This document shows, piece by piece, positions 15,327 to 23,309 of a DNA stretch of 64,000 bases. The notes below the pieces were generated by a model. The model made no database searches. It saw only the letters and a program-made list of their open reading frames with translations, and was not told the DNA's origin. The first letter of the stretch is position 1. Every line of letters starts with the position of its first letter. Source of the stretch: Candidatus Taylorbacteria bacterium RIFCSPHIGHO2_02_FULL_46_13 (GTDB taxonomy: Bacteria; Patescibacteriota; Minisyncoccia; Phycocordibacterales; DSPV01); NCBI GenBank assembly GCA_001821015.1, contig MHRQ01000020.1, forward strand, positions 77,535 through 141,534. Reading direction: 5' to 3'. The translations under genes were made by a program, and so were the position numbers.

Positions 15327-15773
15327 ATGAGAGGCATGCCAAAAGATTGCTCATTTTGCAGTAGCCAAGAAATTAAAGATCGTACTATTACGAAAACGGA
15401 TTTGGTGCGTGTCTTTCCAACGAATATTCCTATTGTCCCGGGGCATATACTTATAACTTCGATCAGGCACGTCCAAACGATAAACGAGCTTACCATAGAA
15501 GAACGTGAAGCGATATTTGCATTAATTGCCACCTTACGGACAGCATTACAGAAAATATTTGGTGCCGAAGGATTTAATTTTGCGTGGAATGAAGGCGAGT
15601 TGGCAGGACAATCTATTCCGCATGTGCATTTACATATGTTGCCGAGAAAACCTGGTGATGGAGGAATTACTAAATATGAGCCACGCGATTTCTTATATAG
15701 GCCCGGTTCACGTGAAGTCTCGCCCGAGGCAGAACTTGCAGACGTTGTATCGCTGATACAGAAGGCGTTGTAG
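15327..15773 (+). CDS. HIT-family hydrolase
   Basis: About 148 residues. CSFCSSQEIKDR at the N-terminus, PIVPGHILITSIRHV in the middle and the intact histidine triad HVHLHMLPRK at about residue 100 identify a HIT hydrolase of the diadenosine-polyphosphate/AMP-lysine type. The start at 15327 (MRGMPKD) follows the previous stop by one base; ATG 15336 is an alternative. It is part of the Maf operon. Confidence 0.88.
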   Translation: MRGMPKDCSFCSSQEIKDRTITKTDLVRVFPTNIPIVPGHILITSIRHVQTINELTIEEREAIFALIATLRTALQKIFGAEGFNFAWNEGELAGQSIPHVHLHMLPRKPGDGGITKYEPRDFLYRPGSREVSPEAELADVVSLIQKAL

Positions 15774-15809
15774 TTGCAAAAAGATAGCAAAGAAAGTTAT
15801 CATGCCAGG

Positions 15810-16496
15810 ATGAAAGCAGTTATTTTAGCTGCGGGAGAAGGGAAGCGAATGGGACCGCTCACCGTTGATATACCCAAGCCGATGTTGCGCCTTGCAGGAC
15901 GCCCGCTTCTTGAGCATTTATTGGAATCGCTTCCTGCATCGGTTGATGAGGTAATTTTGGTAGTGGGATATCGGGCTGACCAAATTAAAGCTCACTTCGG
16001 AGAGCACTTTGGTCGTTTCCGTATTCATTATGTACATCAAGAAAAACCTGAAGGGACGGCACGAGCGCTCGCACTGTCAAAACATTTGCTTGGTCAAGAA
16101 AGATTTCTGTCTTTATATGCTGATGATCTGCATGGCAGGGATGACCTGGAGGCGCTTTTAAAGTATCCGCTTTCAGTACTTGTAAAAGAAGTCTCCAACC
16201 CGGAGCGTTTTGGTGTGGTGGAGCTTTCCGATAACGGTAAAGTTGTGTCTATCGTGGAGAAGCCATCAGAGCCGAAGAATAATCTTGTGGTAACTGGCCC
16301 TGCAGTGCTTGATAAACGGATTTTTGAATTTGAACCGCCCGAGCATGCAAGCGGTGAATTTTTTCTTGCTGAGGCTATCGGAAAACTGGTGGAGCATCAT
16401 CCCGTCGTTGCGGTTGTCCAGAAATTCTGGATGCCGATAGGATACCCAAAAGACTTGGAAAAAGCGCAGCTGTGGTTTAAGGTTAAACAAATATGA
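15810..16496 (+). CDS. Sugar-phosphate nucleotidyltransferase
   Basis: A 228-residue Rossmann-type enzyme making NDP-sugars from NTP and sugar 1-phosphate. MKAVILAAGEGKRMGPLT is the GxGxRM nucleotide-binding signature, followed by PKPMLRLAGRPLLEH, YADDLHG (the metal-binding D.D-type site) and VSIVEKP. I chose ATG 15810, since the frame continues only to a TTG at 15774. It overlaps the aminopeptidase gene by four bases. Sugar and nucleotide are unknown, but UDP/dTDP-glucose-type products are usual. Confidence 0.88.
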   Translation: MKAVILAAGEGKRMGPLTVDIPKPMLRLAGRPLLEHLLESLPASVDEVILVVGYRADQIKAHFGEHFGRFRIHYVHQEKPEGTARALALSKHLLGQERFLSLYADDLHGRDDLEALLKYPLSVLVKEVSNPERFGVVELSDNGKVVSIVEKPSEPKNNLVVTGPAVLDKRIFEFEPPEHASGEFFLAEAIGKLVEHHPVVAVVQKFWMPIGYPKDLEKAQLWFKVKQI

Positions 16497-17713
16497 AATT
16501 ATACACACCTCCAAAAAAGATTTTAGAACGATACGCCGATGTCTTGGTAAACTTTGCGCTTGGCGGCGGGAAGGGAATTAAAAAAGGTGAGGTGGTGCAC
16601 CTGATTGCATATGAAGCAGCCAAACCTCTCTATCGGGAACTGAAGATTGCGATTCTGAAAGCCGGCGGGCACGTAATCGGAGACTACCGCCCCGACAGTG
16701 GAGACCGGTTCCCGTTTGATAGAGATTTTTTTGAGCACGCAAAACCGCACCAGCTCGCATTTTTCCCACGCCAATACGCAAAAGGCATGGTGAATCAAGT
16801 TGACCACTCAATATTTATTTTAAGCGAAATAGACAAGCACGAGCTTGAAGGGATTCCTCCGGCAAAAATTATGCAGAGAGGCCTTGCATGGAAGCCGTAT
16901 ATGGATTGGCGACGCGATAAAGAAGACCAAGGAAAGTACACTTGGACGTTAGCACTATATGGCACTGAAGCTGAAGCAAAAGAAGCGCGGATGTCACTGC
17001 CCGCGTATTGGCAGCAAATCATCAAAGCGTGTTTGTTGGATAAAAAAGATCCGATTGCGGCATGGAAAAAATTGTATCGCGAGCTAGAAAAGACGCGCGC
17101 GAAGCTTAATGCACTGCCGATAGAAAAATTGCATATCGTTGGGCCTGACGCAGACTTGTGGATTCACCTAGGCAAGAAACGAGCGTGGATGGGCGGTAGT
17201 GGCCGCAATATTCCAAGTTTTGAATTATTCACGTCGCCCGATTGGCGCGGAACTGAAGGGTGGATTCGTTTCAATCAGCCGCTCTATCGCTATGGGGTGC
17301 TCATTGAAGGCGTGCAACTTTGGTTTAAAAACGGACATGTGATTAAAGCTGCCGCAAAGAAAAATGAGAAAGTGCTCAAAGAAATGATAGCGACAAAGAA
17401 TGCCGATCGGGTAGGCGAGTATTCTCTGACAGACCGGCGCTTCTCGCGCATCACGAAATTCATGGCAGAAACGCTCTTTGATGAAAATATCGGTGGGCCG
17501 AATGGCAATACGCACTTGGCGCTTGGCAATTCTTACCACGACTGTTTTATTGATGACCCCGGCGAGCTTTCTCCAGAAGATTGGCAGGAGTTAGGCTATA
17601 ACGAATCATCAGTGCACACCGACATCATCTCTACCGCACCTCGGACCGTCACCGCAGTCATGCGCGATGGTAAAACCAAAATCATCTACAAAAACGGCCA
17701 GTTTAAACTCTAA
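16493..17713 (+). CDS. M29-family aminopeptidase
   Basis: A 406-residue cytoplasmic metallo-aminopeptidase of the thermophilic AmpS/AmpT type. The N-terminal half has KPLYRELKIAILKAGGHV; the C-terminal half contains the metal-binding region around TEGWIRFNQPL, IGGPNGNTHLALGNSYHDCF and SSVHTDIIS, matching the E...E...H...Y...H-x-D pattern of the family. Length is normal. It overlaps the upstream nucleotidyltransferase by four bases and is the last gene of the run; a 44-bp palindrome follows 14 bases after the stop. Confidence 0.88.
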   Translation: MKLYTPPKKILERYADVLVNFALGGGKGIKKGEVVHLIAYEAAKPLYRELKIAILKAGGHVIGDYRPDSGDRFPFDRDFFEHAKPHQLAFFPRQYAKGMVNQVDHSIFILSEIDKHELEGIPPAKIMQRGLAWKPYMDWRRDKEDQGKYTWTLALYGTEAEAKEARMSLPAYWQQIIKACLLDKKDPIAAWKKLYRELEKTRAKLNALPIEKLHIVGPDADLWIHLGKKRAWMGGSGRNIPSFELFTSPDWRGTEGWIRFNQPLYRYGVLIEGVQLWFKNGHVIKAAAKKNEKVLKEMIATKNADRVGEYSLTDRRFSRITKFMAETLFDENIGGPNGNTHLALGNSYHDCFIDDPGELSPEDWQELGYNESSVHTDIISTAPRTVTAVMRDGKTKIIYKNGQFKL

Positions 17714-17727
17714 GGTACAGTATTTTG

Positions 17728-17771
17728 CATATACATTAACTCTACGCTATAGCGTAGAGTTAATGTATATG
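17728..17771. repeat. 44-bp perfect palindrome
   Basis: catatacattaactctacgc through its exact reverse complement, centred on cgctatagcg. There is no T-tract. It could act as a bidirectional RNA 3' end or a protein-binding site. The palindrome at 58712 shares the gctatagc centre. Confidence 0.85.
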
Positions 17772-17818
17772 GAGTTTATAGAAGTTAGTGGAATAATTCT
17801 CTGGATGTGTGCCAAAGA

Positions 17819-17848
17819 AAAGGCCCAACACCGAAATGTTGGGCCTTT
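17819..17848 (-). terminator. Terminator of the minus-strand orphan gene
   Basis: A 12-bp perfect stem aaaggcccaaca / tgttgggccttt with a 6-base loop; on the minus strand it is followed by a T-rich run. Confidence 0.8.
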
Positions 17849-17875
17849 GCGAAAAGGACTCAGCTGAGTTCCCAG

Positions 17876-18403
17876 TTAGTGAGATTTTGTACTCAACTTT
17901 GGGTTCTTGGTTTTCCAACCGCTTGCGAGAAAGATTTCAGCGACAGCATATTCGTCTCGCCCTCCCGATGAGGCTTTTGCCTTGAGGTGATCCACAAAGG
18001 CATGCGTTAGCAGAAGGTCGTAGGCTGCCGCGACAATCGTTGTGGCCGCCAACCACTCAAGTGCCAACCCACCACTGACTTCAGGTTCCAATGGAGAACC
18101 GTGCCAGGCGTCCTCCAAAGAGGTCCTGCGCAGAGGTATATCCTTGGAAGTTTCGCCTTTCCCCAGTCCATAGGCGACGATTTTACCAAGAGTGGTGGAA
18201 TTCCACTCCTTGATATGGTGAAGCACGTTTTGGAAAACGTGCTGGGAAAAATCCTTCGCGCGAGGATGTTTTTCCAAATCAGTATGGGTGATTTCCAATT
18301 CACCCATAATGTTTCGCGTCACGTTGATGAGATACTGCTGATCCATACGCTCTTGCGTTCGGATCACAGTTGCACGTGTTGATTGGGTTTTCAATGTTCT
18401 CAT
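17876..18403 (-). CDS. Hypothetical protein, orphan cassette
   Basis: A 175-residue soluble protein that I do not recognise. It is mostly helical by composition, starts MRTLKTQSTRATVIRTQERM and has a hydrophobic helix, LALEWLAATTIVAAAYDLLL, near residues 113-132, too Ala-rich to be a sure membrane span. It has a strong Shine-Dalgarno (gaaaggag, 8 bases before ATG), a promoter TTGACA-N17-TAGGAT at 18533-18561 with a leader of about 125 bases, and its own terminator. This set-up is shared with the unknown genes at 50434, 52099 and 55951 and differs from the leaderless genes around it. Confidence 0.75.
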   Translation of the reverse strand: MRTLKTQSTRATVIRTQERMDQQYLINVTRNIMGELEITHTDLEKHPRAKDFSQHVFQNVLHHIKEWNSTTLGKIVAYGLGKGETSKDIPLRRTSLEDAWHGSPLEPEVSGGLALEWLAATTIVAAAYDLLLTHAFVDHLKAKASSGGRDEYAVAEIFLASGWKTKNPKLSTKSH

Positions 18404-18532
18404 GTTTATCTCCTTTCAAGAGATTTCCCATTACCTTTATGGATCGCTATACCGAGACATTCGATATTCTGCGATATAAACCGAGAAGGTTTATTAATGG
18501 CCCAGCAAGCTTTTGGCAATGCTGATGGGAGA

Positions 18533-18561
18533 ATCCTAGCATATATTAATATATATGTCAA
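18533..18561 (-). promoter_or_regulatory. Promoter TTGACA-N17-TAGGAT (minus strand)
   Basis: -35 at 18556-18561, -10 at 18533-18538. It points to the orphan gene ending at 17876. Confidence 0.6.
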
Positions 18562-18588
18562 ATTAGAAGCCAAATTTAGACGATGTGC

Positions 18589-18594
18589 TATAAT
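18589..18594 (+). promoter_or_regulatory. Extended -10 TGCTATAAT, leaderless start
   Basis: TATAAT preceded by TGC, 8 bases before the ATG of the ABC ATPase gene. There is no Shine-Dalgarno between them. Confidence 0.7.
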
Positions 18595-18602
18595 GCTTTT
18601 TC

Positions 18603-19340
18603 ATGGCAATTTTAGAGATTCAAAATCTGGTCAAGGAGTTCGGACCCGTCAAAGCGGTCAATGGCCTTTCTTTTGACGTACAAGAGGGCACTATCACGGG
18701 TCTTTTGGGTCCTAATGGTGCTGGCAAAACTACAACTATTCAGATGATTTTAGATCTCATCACGCCAACCTCTGGCGTTATAAAAATATTCGGCCTACCG
18801 ATGCAAAAGCATCGGGAAGAGACGCTTGGCAAAATCAACTTTTCTTCTCCGTATGTTGCCCTACCAGGTAACCTGCGTGTCTGGGAAAATTTGTACACGT
18901 TTGCTCGTTTGTACGGTGTAAAAGACATCGCAAAGAAAATTGATGACCTCGCCGATTTTTTCAACATTCGCAGTCTCCTTAGCCGCATGACATCCTCTCT
19001 TTCAACCGGCCAGCTGACGCGTCTCAACCTTACTAAAGCATTGCTTAACGACCCGAGACTCCTTTTGCTTGATGAGCCGACGGCTTCACTGGACCCTGAC
19101 ATTGCCGATAAAACGCGGCATATGCTAAAGCGCATACAGAAGGAGCGTGGAGTTTCTATTCTTTATACCTCGCATAACATGCAAGAAGTTGAGGAAATTT
19201 GCGATGAGGTTATTTTCATTGACCAAGGAAAGCTTAAAGATAGAGGAGTTCCTGCAGAGCTTGTGAAAAAATACGGCCACAAAGACCTCAACGACATATT
19301 TTTGGAAATTGCCCGCGCGAATGAACAAGAAGAACTGTAA
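18603..19340 (+). CDS. ABC transporter ATP-binding protein
   Basis: A 245-residue nucleotide-binding subunit of an ABC-2 type exporter. Walker A is GPNGAGKTT (about residue 36), Walker B LLLLDEPTASLDPD, and the H-loop TSHNM. The signature loop reads LSTGQ rather than LSGGQ. With the permease at 19462 it would export drugs, glycans or lipids across the single membrane. It starts directly downstream of an extended -10 box and so is probably translated from a leaderless mRNA. Confidence 0.93.
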   Translation: MAILEIQNLVKEFGPVKAVNGLSFDVQEGTITGLLGPNGAGKTTTIQMILDLITPTSGVIKIFGLPMQKHREETLGKINFSSPYVALPGNLRVWENLYTFARLYGVKDIAKKIDDLADFFNIRSLLSRMTSSLSTGQLTRLNLTKALLNDPRLLLLDEPTASLDPDIADKTRHMLKRIQKERGVSILYTSHNMQEVEEICDEVIFIDQGKLKDRGVPAELVKKYGHKDLNDIFLEIARANEQEEL

Positions 19341-19461
19341 AATGTAAATCTCAAAATGCAAAATGACAATCTAAAATTCAAGATTACAGAACAAAGATAC
19401 AACGTTTCGTCATTTTGCCGTGCAATTTTCCATTTTGATTTTTTAATTTTGAATTATTTCC
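19341..19461. repeat. AT-rich intergenic repeat
   Basis: Contains aaaatgcaaaatgac and, 50 bases on, cattttgattttttaatttt. A similar stretch (attttgcattgtcatttttc, ttttgatattttaatttta) lies at 38940-38984, directly before rpiB. Confidence 0.5.
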
Positions 19462-20250
19462 ATGAAATGGCATAGAATCAACGCACTTCTGATACGTCAC
19501 CTGTATCTCTTCAAGCGCAGTGTACCGCGCTTGATGGACATTTTCTTTTGGCCTGTGATGGAGCTTCTTTTGTGGGGTTTCATCAGCGTATACATCAGTA
19601 AATTAAATATTGCGGGGTTTAATGCGGTGACGGTTCTCCTCGGCGCAGTGATTTTCTGGGACTTAATGAGTCAGTCACAACGAGCAGTTTCCATCGCATT
19701 TTTGGAGGATGTATGGGAGCGCAATTTCTTAAATATTTTCGTGACCCCCTTGCGTTTAAGTGAGTTTCTCGCTTCAACCGTGATTCTGGCCTTTGTGCGT
19801 ATTCTTATGGTGGGCGCCGTTATGAGTATTCTTGCAGCCTTGTTCTATCAATTCAACTTTCTTATGTTCGGACTCTATCTGGTGCCCTTTATGCTGAACC
19901 TCTTGATTTTTGGATCGGCAATCGGTTTGTTTACGACGGCTCTCATTCTTCGCTACGGAACATCGGCGCAAGTGCTCGCTTTCGGGCTGTTGTTTTTGGT
20001 TCAACCGTTCTCTGCCGTATTTTATCCTGTCTCAGCGCTTCCCTCTGCCGTGCAATGGATTTCATACTTGATCCCTTCCACCTATGTGTTTGAAGGAATG
20101 CGTGCAGTGATCGCAACCGGTATGTTGCCGACGAGTCTCCTTCTCGGAGCGATTATCGCAAACATTATTTATTTTGTCGGGCTCTCGTGGTATTTCTACC
20201 GGTCATTTGCGGTAGTGAAAAATAAAGGGAAGTTATTGAAGCTCGACTAG
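19462..20250 (+). CDS. ABC-2 type transporter permease
   Basis: A 262-residue integral membrane protein with six hydrophobic segments. The PRLMDIFFWPVMELLLWGF start, the ERNFLNIFVTPLRLSEFL loop and the LVQPFSAVFYPVSALP segment are characteristic of ABC-2 permeases. It pairs with the ATPase at 18603-19340, 121 bases upstream. Substrate unknown. Confidence 0.9.
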   Translation: MKWHRINALLIRHLYLFKRSVPRLMDIFFWPVMELLLWGFISVYISKLNIAGFNAVTVLLGAVIFWDLMSQSQRAVSIAFLEDVWERNFLNIFVTPLRLSEFLASTVILAFVRILMVGAVMSILAALFYQFNFLMFGLYLVPFMLNLLIFGSAIGLFTTALILRYGTSAQVLAFGLLFLVQPFSAVFYPVSALPSAVQWISYLIPSTYVFEGMRAVIATGMLPTSLLLGAIIANIIYFVGLSWYFYRSFAVVKNKGKLLKLD

Positions 20251-20266
20251 ATCTCTGTGTTTCGTT

Positions 20267-20743
20267 ATGCGCAAGACTAAAAAGAAAGGAATCATCGTTA
20301 CTGTCAGTGGGGGGTTCGATCCCTTGCATGTCGGTCACATAAGATATTTTGAAGTTGCCAAGAAGCTTGGCAGTACACTCGTGGTCATTCTCAACAACGA
20401 TAATTGGCTCATGAAGAAGAAGGGCTATGTCTTTATGCCGGAGAGGGAGAGAAAGGAGATTATTGAGGCGCTTCGTGTCGTGGACAGAGTGGTGCTTACT
20501 TCTCACCGAAAGAATGATTCAGATGTAAGTGTCTGTAAAGAACTCAGAAGGATTAAGCCTGATATTTTTGCCAATGGGGGTGACCGAAAGCCCGACGGTA
20601 ATCCGGTACCCGAAGTTGGAGTATGTAAAGAGCTCGGTATCAAAATGGTGTACAACATTGGCAAAGGAGGCAAGATCCAATCCAGCTCGTGGCTTTCGGA
20701 AAGTGTAGCGAAAAGGGTGGGGAAGAAAAGTATTAAAAAGTGA
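20267..20743 (+). CDS. RfaE/TagD-like nucleotidyltransferase
   Basis: A 158-residue HIGH-superfamily nucleotidyltransferase. VTVSGGFDPLHVGHIRYFE gives the HxGH motif at about residue 22; NNDNWLMKKKGYVFMPERER holds the conserved R-x-x-R region, and SSSWLSES is the late signature. The family makes ADP-heptose, CDP-glycerol or similar. It starts 17 bases after the permease gene and may be co-transcribed with it. Paralogue of the gene at 617-1138. Confidence 0.85.
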   Translation: MRKTKKKGIIVTVSGGFDPLHVGHIRYFEVAKKLGSTLVVILNNDNWLMKKKGYVFMPERERKEIIEALRVVDRVVLTSHRKNDSDVSVCKELRRIKPDIFANGGDRKPDGNPVPEVGVCKELGIKMVYNIGKGGKIQSSSWLSESVAKRVGKKSIKK

Positions 20744-20745
20744 GG

Positions 20746-20751
20746 TATAAT
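20746..20751 (+). promoter_or_regulatory. -10 hexamer TATAAT, leaderless start
   Basis: TATAAT lies 9 bases before ATG 20761, overlapping the end of the upstream gene region. No Shine-Dalgarno. Confidence 0.65.
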
Positions 20752-20760
20752 ACCTAGCGT

Positions 20761-21186
20761 ATGCCACAAGAGAAAAAATCCATATTTGCCCGCTTAGATC
20801 ACTTTTTTGACAGGTTTGAAGATCATTCTCGAGCGTTCTTAAGCCGTCATGTGATTATCTATAGTTTGGTAGGCGGTGTCGCGATTGTGTTGTTTTGGCG
20901 CGGTGTATGGATGTTGGCAGATGAGGTGGGCCTCTCGTCTATTTCTTCAATTATTATCAGCGTTGTCATTTTACTTGCGACAGGCCTCTTCGTCTCATTT
21001 TTTGTAGGTGATCGCATTGTGTTGTCTGGATTGCGTCGCGAGAAAAAAGTCATTGATAAGACGGAGGAAGAACTGAAAGCCGAGTCGGTTACACTTGTTG
21101 AAGTGAAAGACGAACTAAAAAAGATAGAAAAGGAGATTGAGCATCTAGACGGGAATCATCACGAATCCCACCATAGTTCCACATAA
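20761..21186 (+). CDS. Small membrane protein with coiled-coil tail
   Basis: A 141-residue hypothetical protein: a charged N-terminus, two membrane spans (about 31-52 and 59-82), then a Lys/Glu-rich coiled coil (KTEEELKAESVTLVEVKDEL) and a His/Ser-rich end. The family is unknown to me, although such proteins are common in small-genome bacteria. It is read from its own -10 box. Confidence 0.7.
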   Translation: MPQEKKSIFARLDHFFDRFEDHSRAFLSRHVIIYSLVGGVAIVLFWRGVWMLADEVGLSSISSIIISVVILLATGLFVSFFVGDRIVLSGLRREKKVIDKTEEELKAESVTLVEVKDELKKIEKEIEHLDGNHHESHHSST

Positions 21187-21237
21187 GTAAGGGGCCCGGT
21201 ATCGTACTGCCCGAAACCCACCGTGTTTGCATTGAAT

Positions 21238-22128
21238 ATGGAAAAACGCATCACTATTATTACGCACAGCGGAAGTTTCCATCCTGACGATGTCTTCGCG
21301 GTCGCGTCGCTTCTTTTATTGCACGAGGGAAAATCAGTTATGCCGGAAGTTGTGCGTACTCGCGATCCTCACATACTCCAGACGGGAGATTTCGTCCTTG
21401 ATGTCGGGGGAGTGTATGATGCATCAACGAATAGGTTTGACCATCATCAAATTGACGGAGCGGGGGTACGTCCGAATAGAATCCCGTATGCTTCATTTGG
21501 GTTGGTATGGAAAAAGTATGGCGCAGAGATAGCGGGTTCACCTGAAGTAGCCGGCGAGCTTGAACGACGCTTAGTTATACAGATAGACGCGCTTGATAAC
21601 GGAGTTGAAGCAGTCGCCCCTCTTATAGAAGGAGTACGACCATATTTGGTGAACCACGTTATTTTTTCCTACATACCAACGTGGAAATCAAGCGAGCCGC
21701 TTGACGAAGCATTTTTGGTAGCAGTTGGATTCGCAAAAGAACTTCTTAAGCGCGAGATACGAAGTGCGGCTGACAAGATTGAAGGAGAGCGCTTTGTAGA
21801 AGAGGCTTATCAAAACGCTGTTGATAAGCGCCTCATCATGCTTGATAGAGAATATTTTTGGGCAGAGCAGCTCGCACGTCATCCTGAACCGCTTTTGGTC
21901 ATCTATCCTCAAAGGGAGAACTATCATATCAAAGCAGTGCGTGATAGTCTTGTTTCTTTTAAGACGCGCGTCTCATTCCCAGAGAGTTGGGCGGGGAAAC
22001 GGGATGTAGAGCTTGCCAAAGTAACCGGAGTGCCAGACGCTTTCTTTTGTCATAACAAACGGTTTATGGTGGTGGCAGGTTCAAAAGAGGGAGCGCTTGC
22101 GCTTGCCCAGAAAGCTCTAAAAGCTTAA
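21238..22128 (+). CDS. MYG1-like (UPF0160) phosphoesterase-fold protein
   Basis: A 296-residue protein. ITHSGSFHPDDVFAVA at the start, DVGGVYDASTNRFDHHQ in the middle and PQRENYHIKAV near the end are the hallmark blocks of the MYG1 family, which has a DHH-like metal site (H..D, D, DHH). Eukaryotic MYG1 is an exonuclease acting on RNA; the bacterial role is not settled. I chose ATG 21238 over GTG 21223 because the conserved start (MEKRITIITHSG) begins there. Confidence 0.85.
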   Translation: MEKRITIITHSGSFHPDDVFAVASLLLLHEGKSVMPEVVRTRDPHILQTGDFVLDVGGVYDASTNRFDHHQIDGAGVRPNRIPYASFGLVWKKYGAEIAGSPEVAGELERRLVIQIDALDNGVEAVAPLIEGVRPYLVNHVIFSYIPTWKSSEPLDEAFLVAVGFAKELLKREIRSAADKIEGERFVEEAYQNAVDKRLIMLDREYFWAEQLARHPEPLLVIYPQRENYHIKAVRDSLVSFKTRVSFPESWAGKRDVELAKVTGVPDAFFCHNKRFMVVAGSKEGALALAQKALKA

Positions 22129-22242
22129 CGCTTTGGGCTTACGGGAGAACGAAAAGCTCTTATATTCGTGAATATCCAGCTGTCATCCTTGTAGGAGTCG
22201 AATGAGAAGAAGATGTCTTAATCTTTGCGTTTTTTTACGGAA

Positions 22243-22277
22243 AGCTCTAAGCTATAAGCTCTAAGCACCAAGCTTTT
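22243..22277. repeat. Short AAGCTCTAAGC repeat cluster
   Basis: aaagctctaagctataagctctaagcaccaagc. Related strings occur at 6295-6317 and 55785-55808 (cttaaggcttagtgcttggg). Confidence 0.4.
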
Positions 22278-22283
22278 CTAACT

Positions 22284-23276
22284 ATGGCCCTTATTGATGA
22301 AATAAAAATACATATTACCGCGGGCCGTGGTGGTGATGGAGTTGTCCGTTGGCTCCAAGAGAAAAATAAAGACCACGGTGGCCCTTCAGGAGGAGATGGA
22401 GGTAAGGGAGGGAGTGTCTACGCGCGTGCTATTCGCGACATTGCCGCGCTTGCCCGTTATCGCAGTATCAAAGAGTTGCGTGCCGACGACGGTGAAGACG
22501 GGAAAGCGGACAACATGCACGGCAAAAGCGGGAAAGATTTAGTTTTTAATGTTCCTACCGGTTCAGTTATCACCAATCATCAAACTGACGAAAAATTTGA
22601 AGTTCTAAAAGAAGGCGATACCGTGCTTCTCCTTGCGGGCGGTGGCGGAGGACTTGGTAATTCGCATTTTAAAGGTTCGGTGAATCGTCGTCCCAGAGAA
22701 TTTACTACAGGCAAAGCAGGGGAGACCGCGGATTTTACCATTGAACTTCAACTGATCGCTGACGCCGGGCTCATTGGACTTCCGAACGCGGGCAAGTCAA
22801 GTCTCTTAAATACTCTTACACATGCGAATGCTAAAATTGGTTCATATGCGTTTACGACACTTGAACCAAACTTAGGGGTCATGAATGGATATGTACTCGC
22901 TGACATCCCTGGACTTATAGAAGGTGCGGCAGAAGGGAGGGGTTTAGGCCACCGTTTTTTGCGGCATATTCGTCGCACTCGCGTATTGTTGCACTGTATT
23001 TCTCTTGAAAACGGAGATTTTGAAAAAGTATATAAGGTGGTTCGTGCCGAGCTTGGTAAGTATGATTCGGGACTGCTCAATAAAAGAGAGGTTATTGTTC
23101 TGACCAAAACTGATTTACTTGAAGAAAAGGCGCTCAAAGAGCGTATACAGGTACTTTCTAAGAAATTTGGAGACGTAATCGCAGTTTCTATCCTGGATGA
23201 TGCCTCAATTAAGGGCTTCAAAGAATACCTCACAAGGCTCTTTGAGGGTCTCATGGAGGCTTCGAACGAATCTTAA
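22284..23276 (+). CDS. obgE: Obg/CgtA GTPase
   Basis: A 330-residue ribosome-assembly GTPase. The N-terminal Gly-rich OBG fold (AGRGGDGVVRW, GGPSGGDGGKGGSV, AGGGGGLGN) is followed by a G domain with GLPNAGKSSLL (G1, about residue 165), FTTLEPNLG (G2/switch I), DIPGLIEGA (G3) and TKTDL (G4). It binds the 50S subunit and responds to GTP/ppGpp levels. The C-terminal OCT domain is absent, as in many minimal forms. Confidence 0.96.
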   Translation: MALIDEIKIHITAGRGGDGVVRWLQEKNKDHGGPSGGDGGKGGSVYARAIRDIAALARYRSIKELRADDGEDGKADNMHGKSGKDLVFNVPTGSVITNHQTDEKFEVLKEGDTVLLLAGGGGGLGNSHFKGSVNRRPREFTTGKAGETADFTIELQLIADAGLIGLPNAGKSSLLNTLTHANAKIGSYAFTTLEPNLGVMNGYVLADIPGLIEGAAEGRGLGHRFLRHIRRTRVLLHCISLENGDFEKVYKVVRAELGKYDSGLLNKREVIVLTKTDLLEEKALKERIQVLSKKFGDVIAVSILDDASIKGFKEYLTRLFEGLMEASNES

Positions 23277-23295
23277 ACCCTTTATTTCTTTATGA

Positions 23296-23301
23296 TATAG
23301 T
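23296..23301 (+). promoter_or_regulatory. -10 hexamer TATAGT before gatB
   Basis: TATAGT lies 8 bases before the GTG start at 23310, with no Shine-Dalgarno. Confidence 0.55.
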
Positions 23302-23309
23302 AAAATCAC

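Noticed and set aside
22129..22283. Riboswitch or RNA gene before obg
   Set aside because: The stretch is largely short AAGCTCTAAGC-type repeats also seen at 6295 and 55785; no stable conserved fold is apparent.
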